Below are positions 43,736-57,292 of a stretch of 64,000 bases of DNA, piece after piece; within the stretch, counting starts at the first letter, position 1, and every line of letters begins with the position of its first letter. Made by a program: the position numbers and the translations under genes. The stretch is from the NCBI RefSeq assembly GCF_963855985.1, contig NC_087097.1:4125001-4189000 (forward strand), read 5' to 3'. Source of the DNA: Ostrinia nubilalis. Lineage: Eukaryota; Arthropoda; Insecta; Lepidoptera; Crambidae. The notes beneath the pieces are model-generated. The model was not told the origin of the DNA, did no database searches, and worked only from the letters and a program-made list of their open reading frames with translations.

Positions 43736-46425
43736 ACCTACAGTTAAACACCCTTTCCATAAATAAAATACACCAGCAAACATTGCATCTTTGGAATAAT
43801 TATAATATCAAATTGAAATCTTTACGATAACAAGTTTCCTTTGATTGTATGCTTCGAGATGAAAATTGGCAACCACAAATCGGGATTGTACAACAAAAGG
43901 AACTTGACAGAAGCGAAACACAAACGATATTGAACATTGTTAACATTTGCGATCCTAAGTCGTATTAGAGTTGTATAAGAGCTGATCAAACTTTTCAAAA
44001 TTACAACTTGTAAATCTAAAACGGTATTCAAAGTTGAAATATTTAAATCGAAAGGCTAAAATAGCGTGTACATTTATATGTATACCTATTAAAAGAAAGC
44101 TTATGAATTTAAATTAAAAACGACTCTACGCTGAGAAATGATCAGTAAAGTAAAGCCATACTTCTGAAGACTGCTTTATTCAGGAGGTGCGTGTAAATAA
44201 TTAAGAGCCTCTTAATTAATTGGATGCGTAGATAGTGTTACGTAATCGTATCAGTGCTAAGAGCTGCCTTAACTTTGTTACCCGGTTTAAAGGTGAGTTC
44301 ACATTTCTACGAAATTGTTTGCGCCTTGCTTGTACGCACTTTGGCTATCTGAAATTACCTTTAGAGTCTCTCTATTAAAGGTCGTCTTGGCTTGAGGGAG
44401 CTTAAATCTCAATATTCAGAAACAGCAAAAATATACCTGAGTAAAAGCACAAAGTAACACATCTAAAAGATTTGTGAAATAAAATCTCAAAAATTCCTAG
44501 TAGAAGGAATTTAAAAAGTCTAGTCAGAATTTCAGTCACTATAATCTTACTTTCAGTTCATTGCATTTTCTTAGTTTTAATTGCAGAAAACAATTTTCAG
44601 GCGCACAGCGCCGAGTCCATTGTGTTTCCAAATCTTGATTAGTTATTAATTTATAATAGCATTACAGCCTGTTGTAATTCTGCTCTCTCTCTCTCTCTAT
44701 TATTTAAAAAAAAATGTCAACAAATAAACACCAAAAAGCACATGCAATAAGGTTTAAAATAGCCAAACACATAGCTTCAGATGCGCTAACTAAAATAGTG
44801 CTGACTGTGCAACCTCACGAGCAACTTAAGATTTCCGCCCGCCTAGACAGGCGCACTTGCGGAAAATGCAACTTTGAAAATATTATGCACATGCATCGGA
44901 AAGGGTCTGTGTTCGGAACGAGTTTTATTGAATGTCAAAAGCGTTTGAATATGATTGAATGTTGGTATTGAACGCTTGTCAAGAGAGAAAATGTTATTTT
45001 ACTCCAATTTTTACTCGTACATAATTCAATGTCTAAACAAAATAATTCGTTATTTTTATGTAGCACAAAGCAGGTATTTGTCTGCAATCGCATCTGATGT
45101 GAGATGAAGTCTAGGATATTTTTTAAACCGCCTGGTTGAAAGGTTCGGTAGGTATTCGCTAAATAATACTGAGATTTGCCGTTGATTTGCAAAATAGATG
45201 TATAACCGTATATTATTTGGTTTATGATTACTTTTACCTCGAGAAGTCCACAAAACATAACCAAACTCAACCTGTACGGATCACTTTTTATGTGCGTTTC
45301 TAGAGTTTTAGTCGAATAACAATACTAACATCATCATCTTATGATTAAATAGCCTAAACAGTACAAAATACTAAATAAACATAGCAGATACAACTCATAA
45401 ATCTCTATCTGCATTGCCTAAAGAGAAAAAGGCCGTTTTCCGCGGATTATTGACATATTCATTATAACGGACGAGGGTTCTCTAATAAATATTTGTGCGC
45501 GACAGTTTAGGGATCACCACATATACTGGTTAGAGGAAGGCTCGAAAAATTGTTATTTGTTCAAAAAAGGTTCTTTTGAAAAAAAGTTAAAATATAGTAA
45601 GTAAGTTTAAATATACATATGTAGTATTTATCTACAATTAAATATCTGAGTAAGTTTTGTTTGGAACACACCAACATTAGTACCTACCTAAACAACAATC
45701 AATATTACGTTTCATTTTGTCCATAAACGGGGAAATCTCTTTGTATCTATGACTATCAAATCTTTCTCGATCGCCTTTGTAAATATTGGGGATCTATTTA
45801 CTCCAAATCGGACTTACTTTAATACACATAAAAGAAAAGTACATTATTGACTAAATACCATCTAGGAATGAAAGTAAGATTAGTTTATACAAAAAGAATT
45901 GATGAAAATGGCTAGGTATTGCAAAATAAAACAAATAAAATCCATTAAAGGTGTCATGGTCCTTATTAAAGTGCTAACTTATGGACCTGGGCTTAAAACC
46001 TGGAATTTTCTTATTATAAGAAAGGGAAAGTAATGAGTATTAATTTGTTTAAAAACTTTTCGGACGTCACAAGCATTTAGTACCTAGGGAGTCATAAATT
46101 CCCCTCCATTACGCATTCGTCCTCCGTCCAGAGGGCTTATCTTCGCCCGAGGGACAGATTTACTCCGAAATTCCCTTTCAAAAATTATATTATTAGCCAA
46201 CTGCAAAAAAAGGGTATGTTTTTGTAGCCTAAAATTAGGCTTTACAGTAATCAAAACAGCAAAGGGACATCTAGATGTCCCTTGTATTACATTTTCGCAG
46301 TAATATTTCATTTTCATTCAGCTATTATTTTTTTGTAAATAGACACCCAGTGTAATAGTGTACCGACGATCGAAAATAAATATCAGCATCAACTAAAATT
46401 TAGTAGTATGTACTTACTACTTACT
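43736..46425. other. No gene seen; repeat copy and (CT)n
   Basis: Contains a short (CT)n run at 44682-44697 and the diverged repeat copy at 45055-45150. An 85-codon frame at 44714-44971 spans a hairpin (ttccgcccgcct / aggcgcacttgcggaa) and has no recognisable domain. Confidence 0.4.
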
Positions 46426-46569
46426 TAATGCCCGTATTCACAAACGATGCTAGCTTAAGTGAAGCAGCAAATCGAACTCACACCGTTGAATAGAGCTCTG
46501 TGATTGGTTCGTGTGTGACCCTGTGTGTCCACGCGCACTATGAGACCTCATAGTAATGTACGGGCGTAA
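46426..46569. mobile_element. Foldback element (cgcccgtattcacaaa family), copy 2
   Basis: taatgcccgtattcacaaac at the left, cgggcgtaag at the right; interior in the opposite order to copy 1 (gaatagagctctgtgattgg before gtgtccacgcgcac). The right arm is shortened. Confidence 0.7.
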
Positions 46570-47924
46570 GTATCAAACAAAAATGGCCGAAGTTCCATAA
46601 TAACCGAAAAATACCATAACATTCAAAAAATTAATTATTCCACGTTTTTCATCAAATTAATTCAGCGGTTGCAATAAATTTTAATAAACTCTGGTTTCGC
46701 ATCGGCGTGACGTCACACCACAGTACAGGCGGGCTAATTTAATTCGTGCCGCACACATCACGGTTCCATACCGTAGAAAGCTGCCCACTCGAGTTCTGAC
46801 TGAGTAGGGTTACCAGGCGTTGGGAAAACATATCCATATTAGGTATTCTTGATTTTTTAAGCCGCAACAGTCAATATATTCCAGGATTTCAGGGTCCAGG
46901 TGAATTAAGACTATCACCACCACCATCCAATAGGCGAATTAAAACATCGCGACTGTCATAAACATTATAAGTAAGTATTATAATAAGTCTACCACGACCC
47001 TCGTTCGTATTTACCAGAGGCAAATGGAGGATTTATTCGACTACATTTTCCACGCTGGCCAGACGAGGGAAGGTCTGGTATTGGCATATTATTTTGTCCT
47101 TAGTCACCTTTTACGACATCCACTCAACCACACGTCTATCGCAATCGCAAATCGGGTTGTTAGAACTTATTCTAATAGTTTACAATATCGAGTTAGTTGC
47201 AAAAAATAACCTTTTTAAACATGAAAGCAGACAGCACATAGCATCTTTTAACATATCCTATCAAATTCAGTCATGTGGTGACCCTAGTCCTGGGCGGGAC
47301 ACGGAGTGCAGGCTTTATCACACGACATTCTGTATGTAGTCAAGTCGGAGATTGGTATCTACTTTCAATACTGAAATCATCCATTTCCATGGAAACGACT
47401 GGGCTTTCTGCAGCGACAAAAATATTTTCCAGAACATCGAGTAAAATTTTGGAGAAAAGACAAAAGAAAAGGATTTTTTACCGTCATCAAATCTAAAACA
47501 ATATTGTTTACTCTACGAGTACTCAATTAAAAGGACATGTAATTAGTACAGTAGGTAATACAGTTTTATGTCCTGTAGGTCTATAATTTCTAGTAGGTAC
47601 TACAGACGACAGCATATTAACCTAAACATTGCGGTATCTTTTATAGAACTGGTGCTATTTTGTTACAAATACTTGTATAGAAACTGATGTGCTGTCCACC
47701 GTACAATTTGTATTTAACGAGTTATTTGTATTGTTCTATCATCAGTTGGCGTTTAATTTTTATTAGCCTAAACAACCGGCTTGTGAAAACTGACAGCAAC
47801 TCACACGAAAGCTACGATTCTGTCACGCGATGCAGTGCTAGCTTGAAAACAGATTTGACAACAACATTATAGTTGCATGTCTTTAATTAAACAAATGCCT
47901 GTGCTATGCTGCTATTTGTTCGTT
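46570..47924. other. No gene seen
   Basis: A segment near 47000-47115 (accagaggcaaatggagga, ccttagtcaccttttacgac) resembles common lepidopteran repeat DNA. Nothing coding. Confidence 0.35.
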
Positions 47925-48085
47925 CGTTTCAGGCGAATGACGTACACTGCTGGAAAAATTCCCCCCCGAAGGATTTCCACAAAGACCGGTCCCGCGCCGC
48001 CCGCTTTCAGGAACTTCTCGCGACCTTCACCAGATCGTCGGTCCACCTAGTGGGAGGCCTGCCCACATTACGTCTTCCGTCACGT
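47925..48085 (-). pseudogene. Non-LTR retrotransposon 3' fragment
   Basis: Minus-strand LINE end: ttcgttcgtttcaggcgaat (tail), then tccacaaagaccggtcc and cagatcgtcggtccacctag, which encodes the RPPTRWTDDL motif. Truncated and decayed. Confidence 0.65.
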
Positions 48086-48671
48086 CACGTCTTATGCTGC
48101 TATAGCTGTCAATCAAGCTCAATATTTGAGGTTGCTGTTGATACAGATACAATTATGGACATCGCTACTATGTTAGACTACGATTGTTGCATTTATTAGT
48201 GAAAAATACAATAACGTGGAATAATAGGTACAAAAAATGTAGAGCCACTTAAATGCAAAACTTACAATATTTAACCCCTGATTGTCCTCTCACAAAAACT
48301 TGTTTCTTATTTTCAAAATCATACTTATAAATAATCGTTTAATGAGATCTCTACTATCCTACAGACTACAACATTTTCCTGTACATTATTATAATCCTGT
48401 AACTATGTAATACCAAAGGCTTTGTGTCTGGTCTATTTCCGGTCCACAAATCACGAGTCCGCTCATAAATTCGAATGCAGCGCTGCAGCGCGAAATGCAA
48501 TACACTGCATCCAATCGTTAATGTTTTGAATTATTGCTTGCTTCTGGGTATTTATTGTGTGTTTATCTTAGCCTGTTTCTGTAGTTAGATATAACTTTAT
48601 TCTAGGTAGACTGTAGAAAATAAATACGAGTAAAGCAGTGTTAAATTAGAAGATATTTTATGGCATTGTGA

Positions 48672-48850
48672 CGGAATTGGCGACCACGGGACGGAAAACG
48701 TAGTGTGAGCAAGCCTCCCACTATGTGGGTATGATGATCAGGTGAAAGTCACGGTAAGTACCTACTTGGATGCGGGCAGTGCTGGGCCGGTTGTGGTAAT
48801 CCTTGGAAGCAGTGAACTTCCAAGGACATCATTTGACTTAAACGATGATA
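48672..48850 (+). pseudogene. Non-LTR retrotransposon 3' fragment
   Basis: Plus-strand decayed end of the same family: ggcgaccacgggacggaaaa, gcaagcctcccactatgtgg and acatcatttgacttaaacga, with multiple frameshifts. Confidence 0.6.
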
Positions 48851-51800
48851 ATTATGACGGAAAAGGGATTAAAAACACCACAAAAACTAATTGCACGCCC
48901 CTTTTAAAGAGGAAGATGACCGCAGTCGGTGGTAGAATAATATGTGGTCGCGATCCTCATCAGTGAGGGATCGAGGAAGAAGACGAAGATACAACCCTCT
49001 TGAGAATTGAACCCAATAATCTATGGACTAACTTTGCAAATACTTAGTAAGCGCGGAATGTTCAGAGACAAACGTGATGCGACACACTACGACACTACGC
49101 AATGCGACTAACGTTATCGTTATATTACAAAACTAACTTATAGTTCTCGTCATAAAAAAATACCTTAGTTTACAGAACTAAGTAAAGATTGCAATTTCTC
49201 GTCATTAATAAAAAACACATCGATAAAGTGCAGCCTTCACCTTTGCCTACGCTGCTTACGAACTTGTTAAGTATTTTAATTGACATATTATTATAAACAC
49301 AAAAATGTTCATTCACACAATCCTGTGTAGAGGAATTTCCAAATGTGCTATTATTTATGGCTAAGGCTGCGTTCATGTACACACTTCGCGTGGGGCGGAT
49401 CTCCAAACAGAGAGCACACTTTTGAAGCATTTCTATTCGCATTCAAAAAAGGAAAGACAAAGATAATTCAATTATTACCTCCAACTGGAGAGCACAGGCC
49501 AACTATGAGGCATGGCAACGTTATGAACCAACTGTGGGATATTCCTTAAATCCGAACAATGCAATATGTTATAAAACCACGAAGGTCCTATCGACACACG
49601 CCACACCAAGTATTATATTATCAACCAAGACCAACATTTAACGCACTTTCCAAAGCATGGATATGCCTGCTTAAGTAAACATAAAAATAATTGCTTAAAT
49701 TGTTATGCAAACGGGTATTCTAGTACCTCGGTAAAAGTCCAAAGCTGATTTTAGCAAGCGTTTTTCATTCATGCATGCACTTACACCTGAAGCCCTAAAA
49801 TTTCAAGCATTATGCCAATAGTCTGGTAGAGTTACGGCATATGTTAACGCTTGTTCCAGCCCAAACTTCGATTTACACTGCAGTGCGGGCCCAGTGCGAC
49901 CGCTTTACATAACATATCCCATATTTAATGCAAAAATTCTGTCAATATATTTCTTTGTTAAGATCCTAAACAGATCAAACATTTCGTGATTGAACTTATA
50001 TAGAAGAAATACAGACTAATAAATACATTTTTGACTTTAACTTAGATTCATTTTCAACTAATAATATCCGCTTACGACCTGCACCACATATACCGAAGCT
50101 CCGCATTTATGAACGTGCACTAAAACCTATACCTGAGAGCGGAACTAGGCTGCATAGAACGGAACAGTGAAATTACTCGGCCTTTATGACGGCAACACTA
50201 AATTTTCCCTTTGAATACCGGCACAGACCCAGTATTCCACCGGTTCCACAATAGGGCTTGGTATTTTGCTCATTTTGGGTTCTAACACAAACCACGGAGG
50301 CTCTTTCAACCTAAAGGCTTTGGAATATGAAACTTGTGCTTATATAAATCGATAATAAGTAAAAAGTTAAAACTCTAATTACATTTCATAAGTTTTTGTT
50401 TTGTCTTTTGTCCGACCTCGCGTTTATGAGTATACGTCTTAACTGTTACACTAACACACTACTCCATTCGGGTAATATTCTCTACAAGCTTTCATTAAAA
50501 CTGTACTCTTCTTAAAAAAAAATAGATTATTACAGCAATGTATTACTATGATCTAAATTGCCACATTTAAAGCAAAATATGCGTTACAAATGTGTTTTTA
50601 AAAATAAACGTTTAACGAAACTCTTTTGAAATATTTTAAACATTCATATTTTTGGGACGAAAACCTTTTCAGTCTGTCCAAATGCCTACATTTCCCGCCC
50701 AAAAGCATCGTGACAAAAGAAAAAACATTTCTCTGTAAACACTGGCTGGTAAGAGCGCGGAAAAAGGGTTGATATTTTATGAATGAAGTTTGTTTACACA
50801 CAAAATTACGTCTCGCGTATGCTCCAAAGAATAACATACTTACTACGCAATAGTACGCTCTATGACTCGCTATTTTGTAAGTGGCATAATAAATCATCGT
50901 CGGCGTAGAATCACTTTGCTGTTAGATGGAAAGTGTGTCGTCGGATCGAGAGTACTTTGACAGGGTAGGACAATCTAGATAAATCGTAGCTCAAAGTCAG
51001 TGCATGTTTACCTTATTTAGTTTATACTGGCTCTGAGTCCCTAATAACATGGAACTGGATTCTGGACTAGACACTGGATATCATGAGGCTATAACAAGCC
51101 TTATAAAGATTAAGCTATTAAAAAGTAAAGAAACACGTATATTACCTACTTAATTTGTAAATTGAAATAGGTACTACATGGCTTCGGTGAACTGCTGGAG
51201 CCCTGAAAGGCAACCCTGTATTTCAGAACTACAGGTTTTCAGGTATCATCCGCTATTTCTGTGTCAAAACAAAAACGTGTGTGTTAAAACGGACAAAGTT
51301 TGTCGGGTGTCAATTTTCGTACCATTGTAGACCACTGAACGGTTTTCGCATAACAATATTTTAACGAAAAATAAAAAGGAAAACTACACTAGTTTCCAAA
51401 AGCAAAAACGAGAGCAAAAAGTAACGTACTTTTTCGATATTAGGTATCATCAATAAGTGCTGGGCAGAGACGTTATTTCTAGATTAGGAGGTTCCATTTC
51501 TCATGTCAATGTAGCTTTTAAGGAATATGATGGACATTTGCATCGACCTCGTAGTATTTCGTTTGATGGATCGAGTGTAATATCAAATGCTGCTGAAAGG
51601 AAAATCTTTAGAGATAAAATTGTTTGAAGAATATTTATTTCACAAAAAAGCTTGAATTGGGATATTTCTACTGTTTTACTGCATACAGCTTGGATGATAA
51701 AGTAGGTATTTGTTCAATAGTTCAGCAAATGTGTATGTGTGTAGGGACTTCTAGGTTTCTTGAATAAGCAACTCAAGTAGACTGGTAGATAACAGGTTTA

Positions 51801-53029
51801 CTATTAAAATAATATTTAAGTAGATACAGAGCAATGGAAGTAGAAACCGCGACAGTATGGATTCGTGAGCAAAGGAGAAGGGCCCCGCGCGGCGCGCAAA
51901 CGTTTATATATTGTAGCCCCCGCTCGTGCCCCCACCATCCTGGGAGGCGCTGAATGCGTGGGGCGCGACCAGTATTTGTTGCCAATAAATCTCACATTTA
52001 GGCGACTTTAGCAACGCGACAAACGCGCGACAGACGCACTGCAGATAATTTCATACTACATAAATGACGCCCTTAAGTGAAAGCTGTCTTAAAGGATCAC
52101 ATTTGCTGACCTGGTGAAAAGGAAACCCTAAAGATTGAAAACCCTGTCATGTTAAGAAAAGTGTGTCATGTCACGTGTAGTGTCTTGGTGGACGCGTTAT
52201 TTATTTTTTGCGTTGTCACCGCAAAATGAATGCTTCATAATACCCCGTTTCAGCAGTTTTACCACAAAAGATTCAGTACATACTTTTATTATAAAGATGC
52301 AGTTAACAGGACATCAGAATATTTAAAGTAGGTACATTTTTGTCGCGAATTCGCTCTTATTACTCATACATAGATGCTACAGTATTTAGCTTACGTGCCG
52401 TCTGTACATAAGTAACTGTCAACAGCTGTACTGAAACCAATCATTCTTGATCGTTTTCTACGATATAAGTAGTAATTCAGTCTGATGGACATAACTTCCT
52501 AAAACACCAAAATAATGCTTACAATGCTATATTATTTCCTTAAAGCTTAGATCTTGTCCCTAGGTGGCTAGATGCTTGGTTATAAAACTATTACCAAGTT
52601 ACTGACCATTTTAATATTCCATAGTTATCCAAAGAAACTTGATAAATATTTAATCTAAGCTCCCGAGCTTATGAGTCTGCGGTTAAACTTCGCCCTCACG
52701 CTAGATTAAGCTCAACATCAAAGACTTGCATATCCCGTATAAGCTTTATGGAAAACTTGTGTATTTTGTTGACGCTATAATGACATTAATTCTCACAAAC
52801 GTATACAAACAAACTTCTTTTCATATGTAATTAACATGGAAGTTACAGATAGAAGAAACAAAGCAAGCATTTATTATTATATCTGGATTTCAATCATCAC
52901 CAGTTCTTAGTATTTAGGATTTGGTATGCAAAAGACATCAGATTTATAATACATTACATTAACTTAAAATGACTTAAAAACTAAAATTTAAAAATTACTA
53001 ATGATAAAAACTATTTACAAAATAAAAAA
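48851..53029. other. Long stretch without a recognised gene
   Basis: Mostly AT-rich. 51770-51998 is a GC-richer island; on the minus strand caatatataaacg is followed about 35 bp later by ctcctttgctcacg, a possible core promoter or solo LTR (see findings). Short open frames have no supportable identity. Confidence 0.4.
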
Positions 53030-53200
53030 TACTTCACCCCCAGCGCCGCAGTCAGGAATGGTGCCCAAAAGGCTGGCAGCATTGCCACGTTGAATGGCCA
53101 GGCTAATTCTCTGACCAAAATAGCTGCCAGCCTTTTGATCACCGGTCACCTCGGTGAGCCTCTTTGCCAGTTCCTTATAATCTATTGCTTTTTCAATGAG
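53030..53200 (-). pseudogene. C-terminus of a different non-LTR retrotransposon
   Basis: The minus strand encodes ELAKRLTEVTGDQKAGSYFG, QRISLAIQRGNAASLLGTIP and DCGAGGEVFFIL before a stop. This resembles the C-terminal QRGNAAS-type segment of lepidopteran LINE proteins, a family distinct from the ACGA-tailed ones. Only the end is present. Confidence 0.55.
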
Positions 53201-53273
53201 TTAACAACCTCATTTATTAATTTTACTTTATACCCTGTCCTATCACATCGTTTATAGTTCATGCCACAACTTA

Positions 53274-53487
53274 ATGAGGGCTATCGTTTTTATACTTAAC
53301 AGTTGGCACCCCTGGCGATTGACAGGACCTTACTCTACAGTGGCGCCATCTTGATGAGTGCAAATGCGATAGTCCTCCTACCACTTTAGCGCTCACAAGT
53401 TGGCGCCACTGTCTTCGCTACTAGCAAGTGACAGGACCTTACTCTACAGTGGCGCTAACTGGTGAGCGCTAAAACGATAGCCCTCAT
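53274..53487. mobile_element. Foldback element (atgagggctatcg family)
   Basis: Inverted ends atgagggctatcgtttt and aaacgatagccctcat. Internally, acaggaccttactctacagt occurs twice with ggcgcca words, and gcgctcacaagttggcgcc pairs with ggcgctaactggtgagcgc. Non-coding. Confidence 0.7.
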
Positions 53488-54962
53488 ATCATAGTAACTG
53501 TTTATTGTTGATGTTGTTGTTTTAACAAAAAAAACAACCTCTATAACATGCGTTACCCCTGGGACTACTGCTTGTACTACAAACTATTTGGTAGAACTCC
53601 AATTTTTTTTTGCAAGTTCTAAGGAAAATAAAATTATTACCTGTGATACTACTAGTGCAACTATGTACTTGAACCACTGGAAAGGCATGATCTATATTAT
53701 TAACTGATGTATTGCTGAAGGACAGTAAAATATGATGACGATCGACGCAATATCTCGTGGCATACAGGGTGTTTATTAACCGCCTGCACTCGGCCCGCGC
53801 TGACGTCGCTTGACTTAGATATAGTGAGGTGCTTGCTTTGGCGAGACATACAGACAGCAGGTACGCTCAGCCAACTAAATATTTGCTAGAGAAAGGTAAT
53901 TATTTTACGCAGACACTATAGTATTTTTTTTCGTCGTTCGTTTCAACCAAACGACGTCCACTGCTGGACAAAGGTTTCCTTAAGGTTCATCCCGCGACCT
54001 TCACCAGATAGGCTTTTATCAGAATATAATATTTAGATGGTACTTGGGCACGTACTTTAACATCGTTAGCTGTCTCACAAAGCAACGTACCTATCTGTTT
54101 ATAGCGCCCTATGCCATTTGACGTCTAGAGTTACCGATTTTCTCTAACTCAGGATAGGCGTTCAGAAGGTGACAAATATATGGTATGGACCAAGCTGGTC
54201 ATTTCTAGATCACAAAAGTAACTTTCATTAGTTGGATTTTATAAGCACCCAAGCGTAGAGCGACAGATATGATATAACCAATGATCAAATCAAATCAAAT
54301 CAGTTTATTTGCGTTCTTCAACTTCTTCTGTTTAACTATTACTTACAAATGTCATATTTTTGTAAAACTTCGGCCTATGTTCTATTAATTTACTGGCCAA
54401 TCGACACAACCGTGAGTGACCATTGTTTGCCAACAGTGGCCCGGTCAGGCGACACGACAGCCGAGCACTCTCCACGGCAAACAAAGCGCCACTTTAGACC
54501 TGCCACCAAATTTACACATTTTTGCACCGGGTTTCTCTGACATATTGTTTGGAAACGAAAACTCTCACGAATTATGGAGCTATAAATCAAAAACCTTTTA
54601 AGATTTATTTCGCTCTAAAGACCTATCGTATCTGTCAAGATATTTAAACCCTTCGTTCGTGCGGTCTACCCTACTCCGCAGGCGATATTTATTTACTAAA
54701 AGATAAAGCTAGACGCGTAGTTTTGCTATCTCACTGCTAACTGCCTAAGCTAAATAAAATAACAATATGATATTACTTGCGTAATTGGCTGTCAGCTTAA
54801 GATGAACATCCTGCAAGTATTAGCCATGATGAAATATCAACATAAGGACTAGCTTATGATAATTACTCGTGTAATTAATTACTTCTTAAATAAAAAAATG
54901 GGTAATACAACCATTTAGCTTAGAGGCGTTCTAATAATTTAAATAATAACATGTTTGATTTT
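53488..54962. other. No gene; LINE 3' end at 53932-54012
   Basis: 53932-54012 (-) is another LINE end (gttcgtttcaaccaaacgac, actgctggacaaagg, cgcgaccttcaccagat). A short direct repeat aaatcaaatc lies at about 54288-54302. Nothing else supported. Confidence 0.5.
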
Positions 54963-55086
54963 AGAGCGGTAGACCTCTACCGCTCTATTTAAAAACCAAT
55001 TTTAGAAATCTATGTTAAACCACCTGGTTTAACATTTAGAAATCTATGTTAAACCACCTGGTTTAACATAGATTTCTAAAATTGGT
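54963..55086. repeat. Stacked palindromes
   Basis: 54963-54986 is a perfect hairpin (agagcggtag / ctaccgctct). 54995-55086 holds ttagaaatctatgttaaacc twice directly and once inverted, so it can fold as alternative long hairpins ending at accaat / attggt. Confidence 0.8.
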
Positions 55087-56213
55087 ACATACCTACCTAA
55101 AGTTTTTTTTAAAGTATAGTTATATAGAAATTACAAAACATAGGACGACTGGTGCTAGTTTAGATAATAAATTAATACCAAATACCTACAAATACGACTA
55201 TGCCTGTAGGCTTTAGGCAGGCTTCAACAATCTTAACGTCCCAATGTCAAAGTAAATGATCTCGCGCAACTCGCTTTTCATCGAACAATGGGTTTACCCG
55301 ACCAACTTTGAATATACAGCCCTCGGCTCCTCGGCCCCAACTGCGGAGAACTTTTCAACTTGGCCATTAGGATCTCTCTTTAATATAATGTGACAGGCGC
55401 ATCAGCGAGAGGTATTTGATAAATGATTTCTTTACAAAAGATCTTTAAAGTCGTATATTTTTGATAGATTGCATTTGTTCGATTTGAAAACTGGCTCTTA
55501 ATTTCCAACTACGATGTATCACATCGTTGATCGTGCTATCAATTTATGTAGATAGTAGGTATACATTTAGTGTTGCTTGTTCTCCTCGCTCATCACACTG
55601 TTACCTACGCAAATAAATGATTTGAATTTTTTTTGCACTTATCCGTTACAATATAATATTAGTCAACCTAAATTAACAAACAATTTGGCTTTTAGTCTAG
55701 ATATGTATGTATATTATAGGTTTTTGACTTGCAATAGAGTAGGATAGAGTTTCAGTTTGCGGTATAATAACTTCAACAGTTCAACTGTACAAAATGCGTG
55801 AATAAAATTTTATAGCGCTAATCTTAGTTGTGAAATACGTAGGTAAGGCACTTACCTACTCGTAACTTGCGAAACTTGTTTTATTTATTTGCTTGTGTAC
55901 CACCCCTGCGAAGTGTATTAGATTTGAGGAAAGACAGTGACACCTGAATAAAATTATAAAAGGATTGTAAGGAATAAAAATCTCTATCAGAGAGTAAAAA
56001 AATTTGACATTCAATGTTTTGGTTCAATCATAAAAGTATGAGTTAATTTTGGATATATTTTATAGCTAGAAATAAGATTGGACTATGGTTTCAAATTGAC
56101 AAAAGTAGGTAACATTGAAATATGAGTGATATTTTAATGAAAAATTATCCACTTCAAATTGTAGATTATGTCATTTAAAATTCCATTTAGCTCAATCTTG
56201 TTTAATTTTTCAG
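55087..56213. other. No gene seen
   Basis: AT-rich DNA upstream of the Thr/Glu-rich exon; presumed intron or promoter of that gene, but no exon was identified. Confidence 0.35.
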
Positions 56214-56893
56214 TGTTTTCAGGTAATAGCTTAAGATTAACCATAATGGTACTCATTAGTAAAACATTTACTCTAAATGCAAAAGACAACGATCCATTGA
56301 TTTTCATTGCAAATCCAGTGGAGTCCAACATGCCAAGTCATTGGATGCCTTTAAGCATAGTGAAGGTCATATTGGGGAGCTCCCCAAAAGCGAAAATGTC
56401 AGCGGTACTCATAACACTTCCGCAGCCGAAAACACAGAGAATTACAACTTTAAAACCTACATCACCTACACCACCTCCATCAACACCTCAGAGTCCTGAA
56501 GACACAACGGTATCAGAAACAACGACAGAAGCTGTTACAGATACTACAACAATAATGACAGCCGCTGAAGAGATTACGGATTCTAATGACGACTTTATGA
56601 CAACTGAAGCTACAACGACAGAAACTACCACAGAAGAAACTACAACAGAAGCTACAACAGAAATTACGACTGAGGCAGCTAGTACAGATGCTACTACAGA
56701 CACAACAACGCAAGAGACGACCACTGAAACTACTACTGCGGAAACTACTACAGACACTACTACAGAAACTACTACCGAAACTACTACAGAAACTACCACA
56801 GATACGCCTGCTGACACTACTGAAGCTACACAAGCAACCAGAGCGAAACCGAAAAAGAGGCCGCAAGACCACCACTTGGATTCCCCAATCTAA
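56214..56893 (+). CDS. Thr/Glu-rich coding exon, unknown protein
   Basis: Begins after a pyrimidine-rich acceptor (gtttaatttttcag at 56213, or a second AG at 56222) and runs open to TAA at 56891-56893. The first ~80 residues are ordinary (FTLNAKDNDPLIFIANPVES, PSHWMPLSIVKVILGSS). There follow a Pro/Thr segment (PTSPTPPPSTPQSPEDTTV) and about 100 residues of TTE/TTT repeats, then basic AKPKKRPQDHHLDSPI. The repeat is typical of secreted, O-glycosylated, mucin-like proteins. AATAAA lies at 57055. A good donor sits 8 nt after the stop (gacag, gtattt at 56902), so splicing to 57293 is possible in another frame only. Family not recognised. Confidence 0.5.
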
Positions 56894-57292
56894 AATGACA
56901 GGTATTTACATGTGAAAGAAAGAAAAGCAGTTCAAACATTGTCTAGTTTCACCCTATTATTGTAGTTACTCTAATTTTACGTTGTGCTACAAAACGTACG
57001 ATAATATATGTACCTAATTTATTAGTCTAGAGATGTAGAAGAAGTATTTGCAGTAATAAAATATACATTTTTCAGAATGATTGTTATGGAACAAAGTTGA
57101 AAATAAAACTCAAAAATGTTAGCTTTGTATTATTTGAAAGAAAATATTGCCGCAGAAATAAATGGCCTATGTTATTCTGTAGTTTACGTGGATAATCTGC
57201 GGGAAAAAGAAGAAAATAAATATAATATAATAGAAAATATTGAAATTATTTCAGGAATTTCCTAACTTGACCTATTCTTTTCTATATTTAGG

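Noticed and set aside
44714..44971. 85-codon frame with CGKC
   Set aside because: No homology recalled, no introns or signals, and it spans a hairpin; probably chance.
56488..56817. Minus-strand Val/Ser-rich frames
   Set aside because: They are antisense shadows of the Thr/Glu repeat; any such repeat yields open antisense frames.
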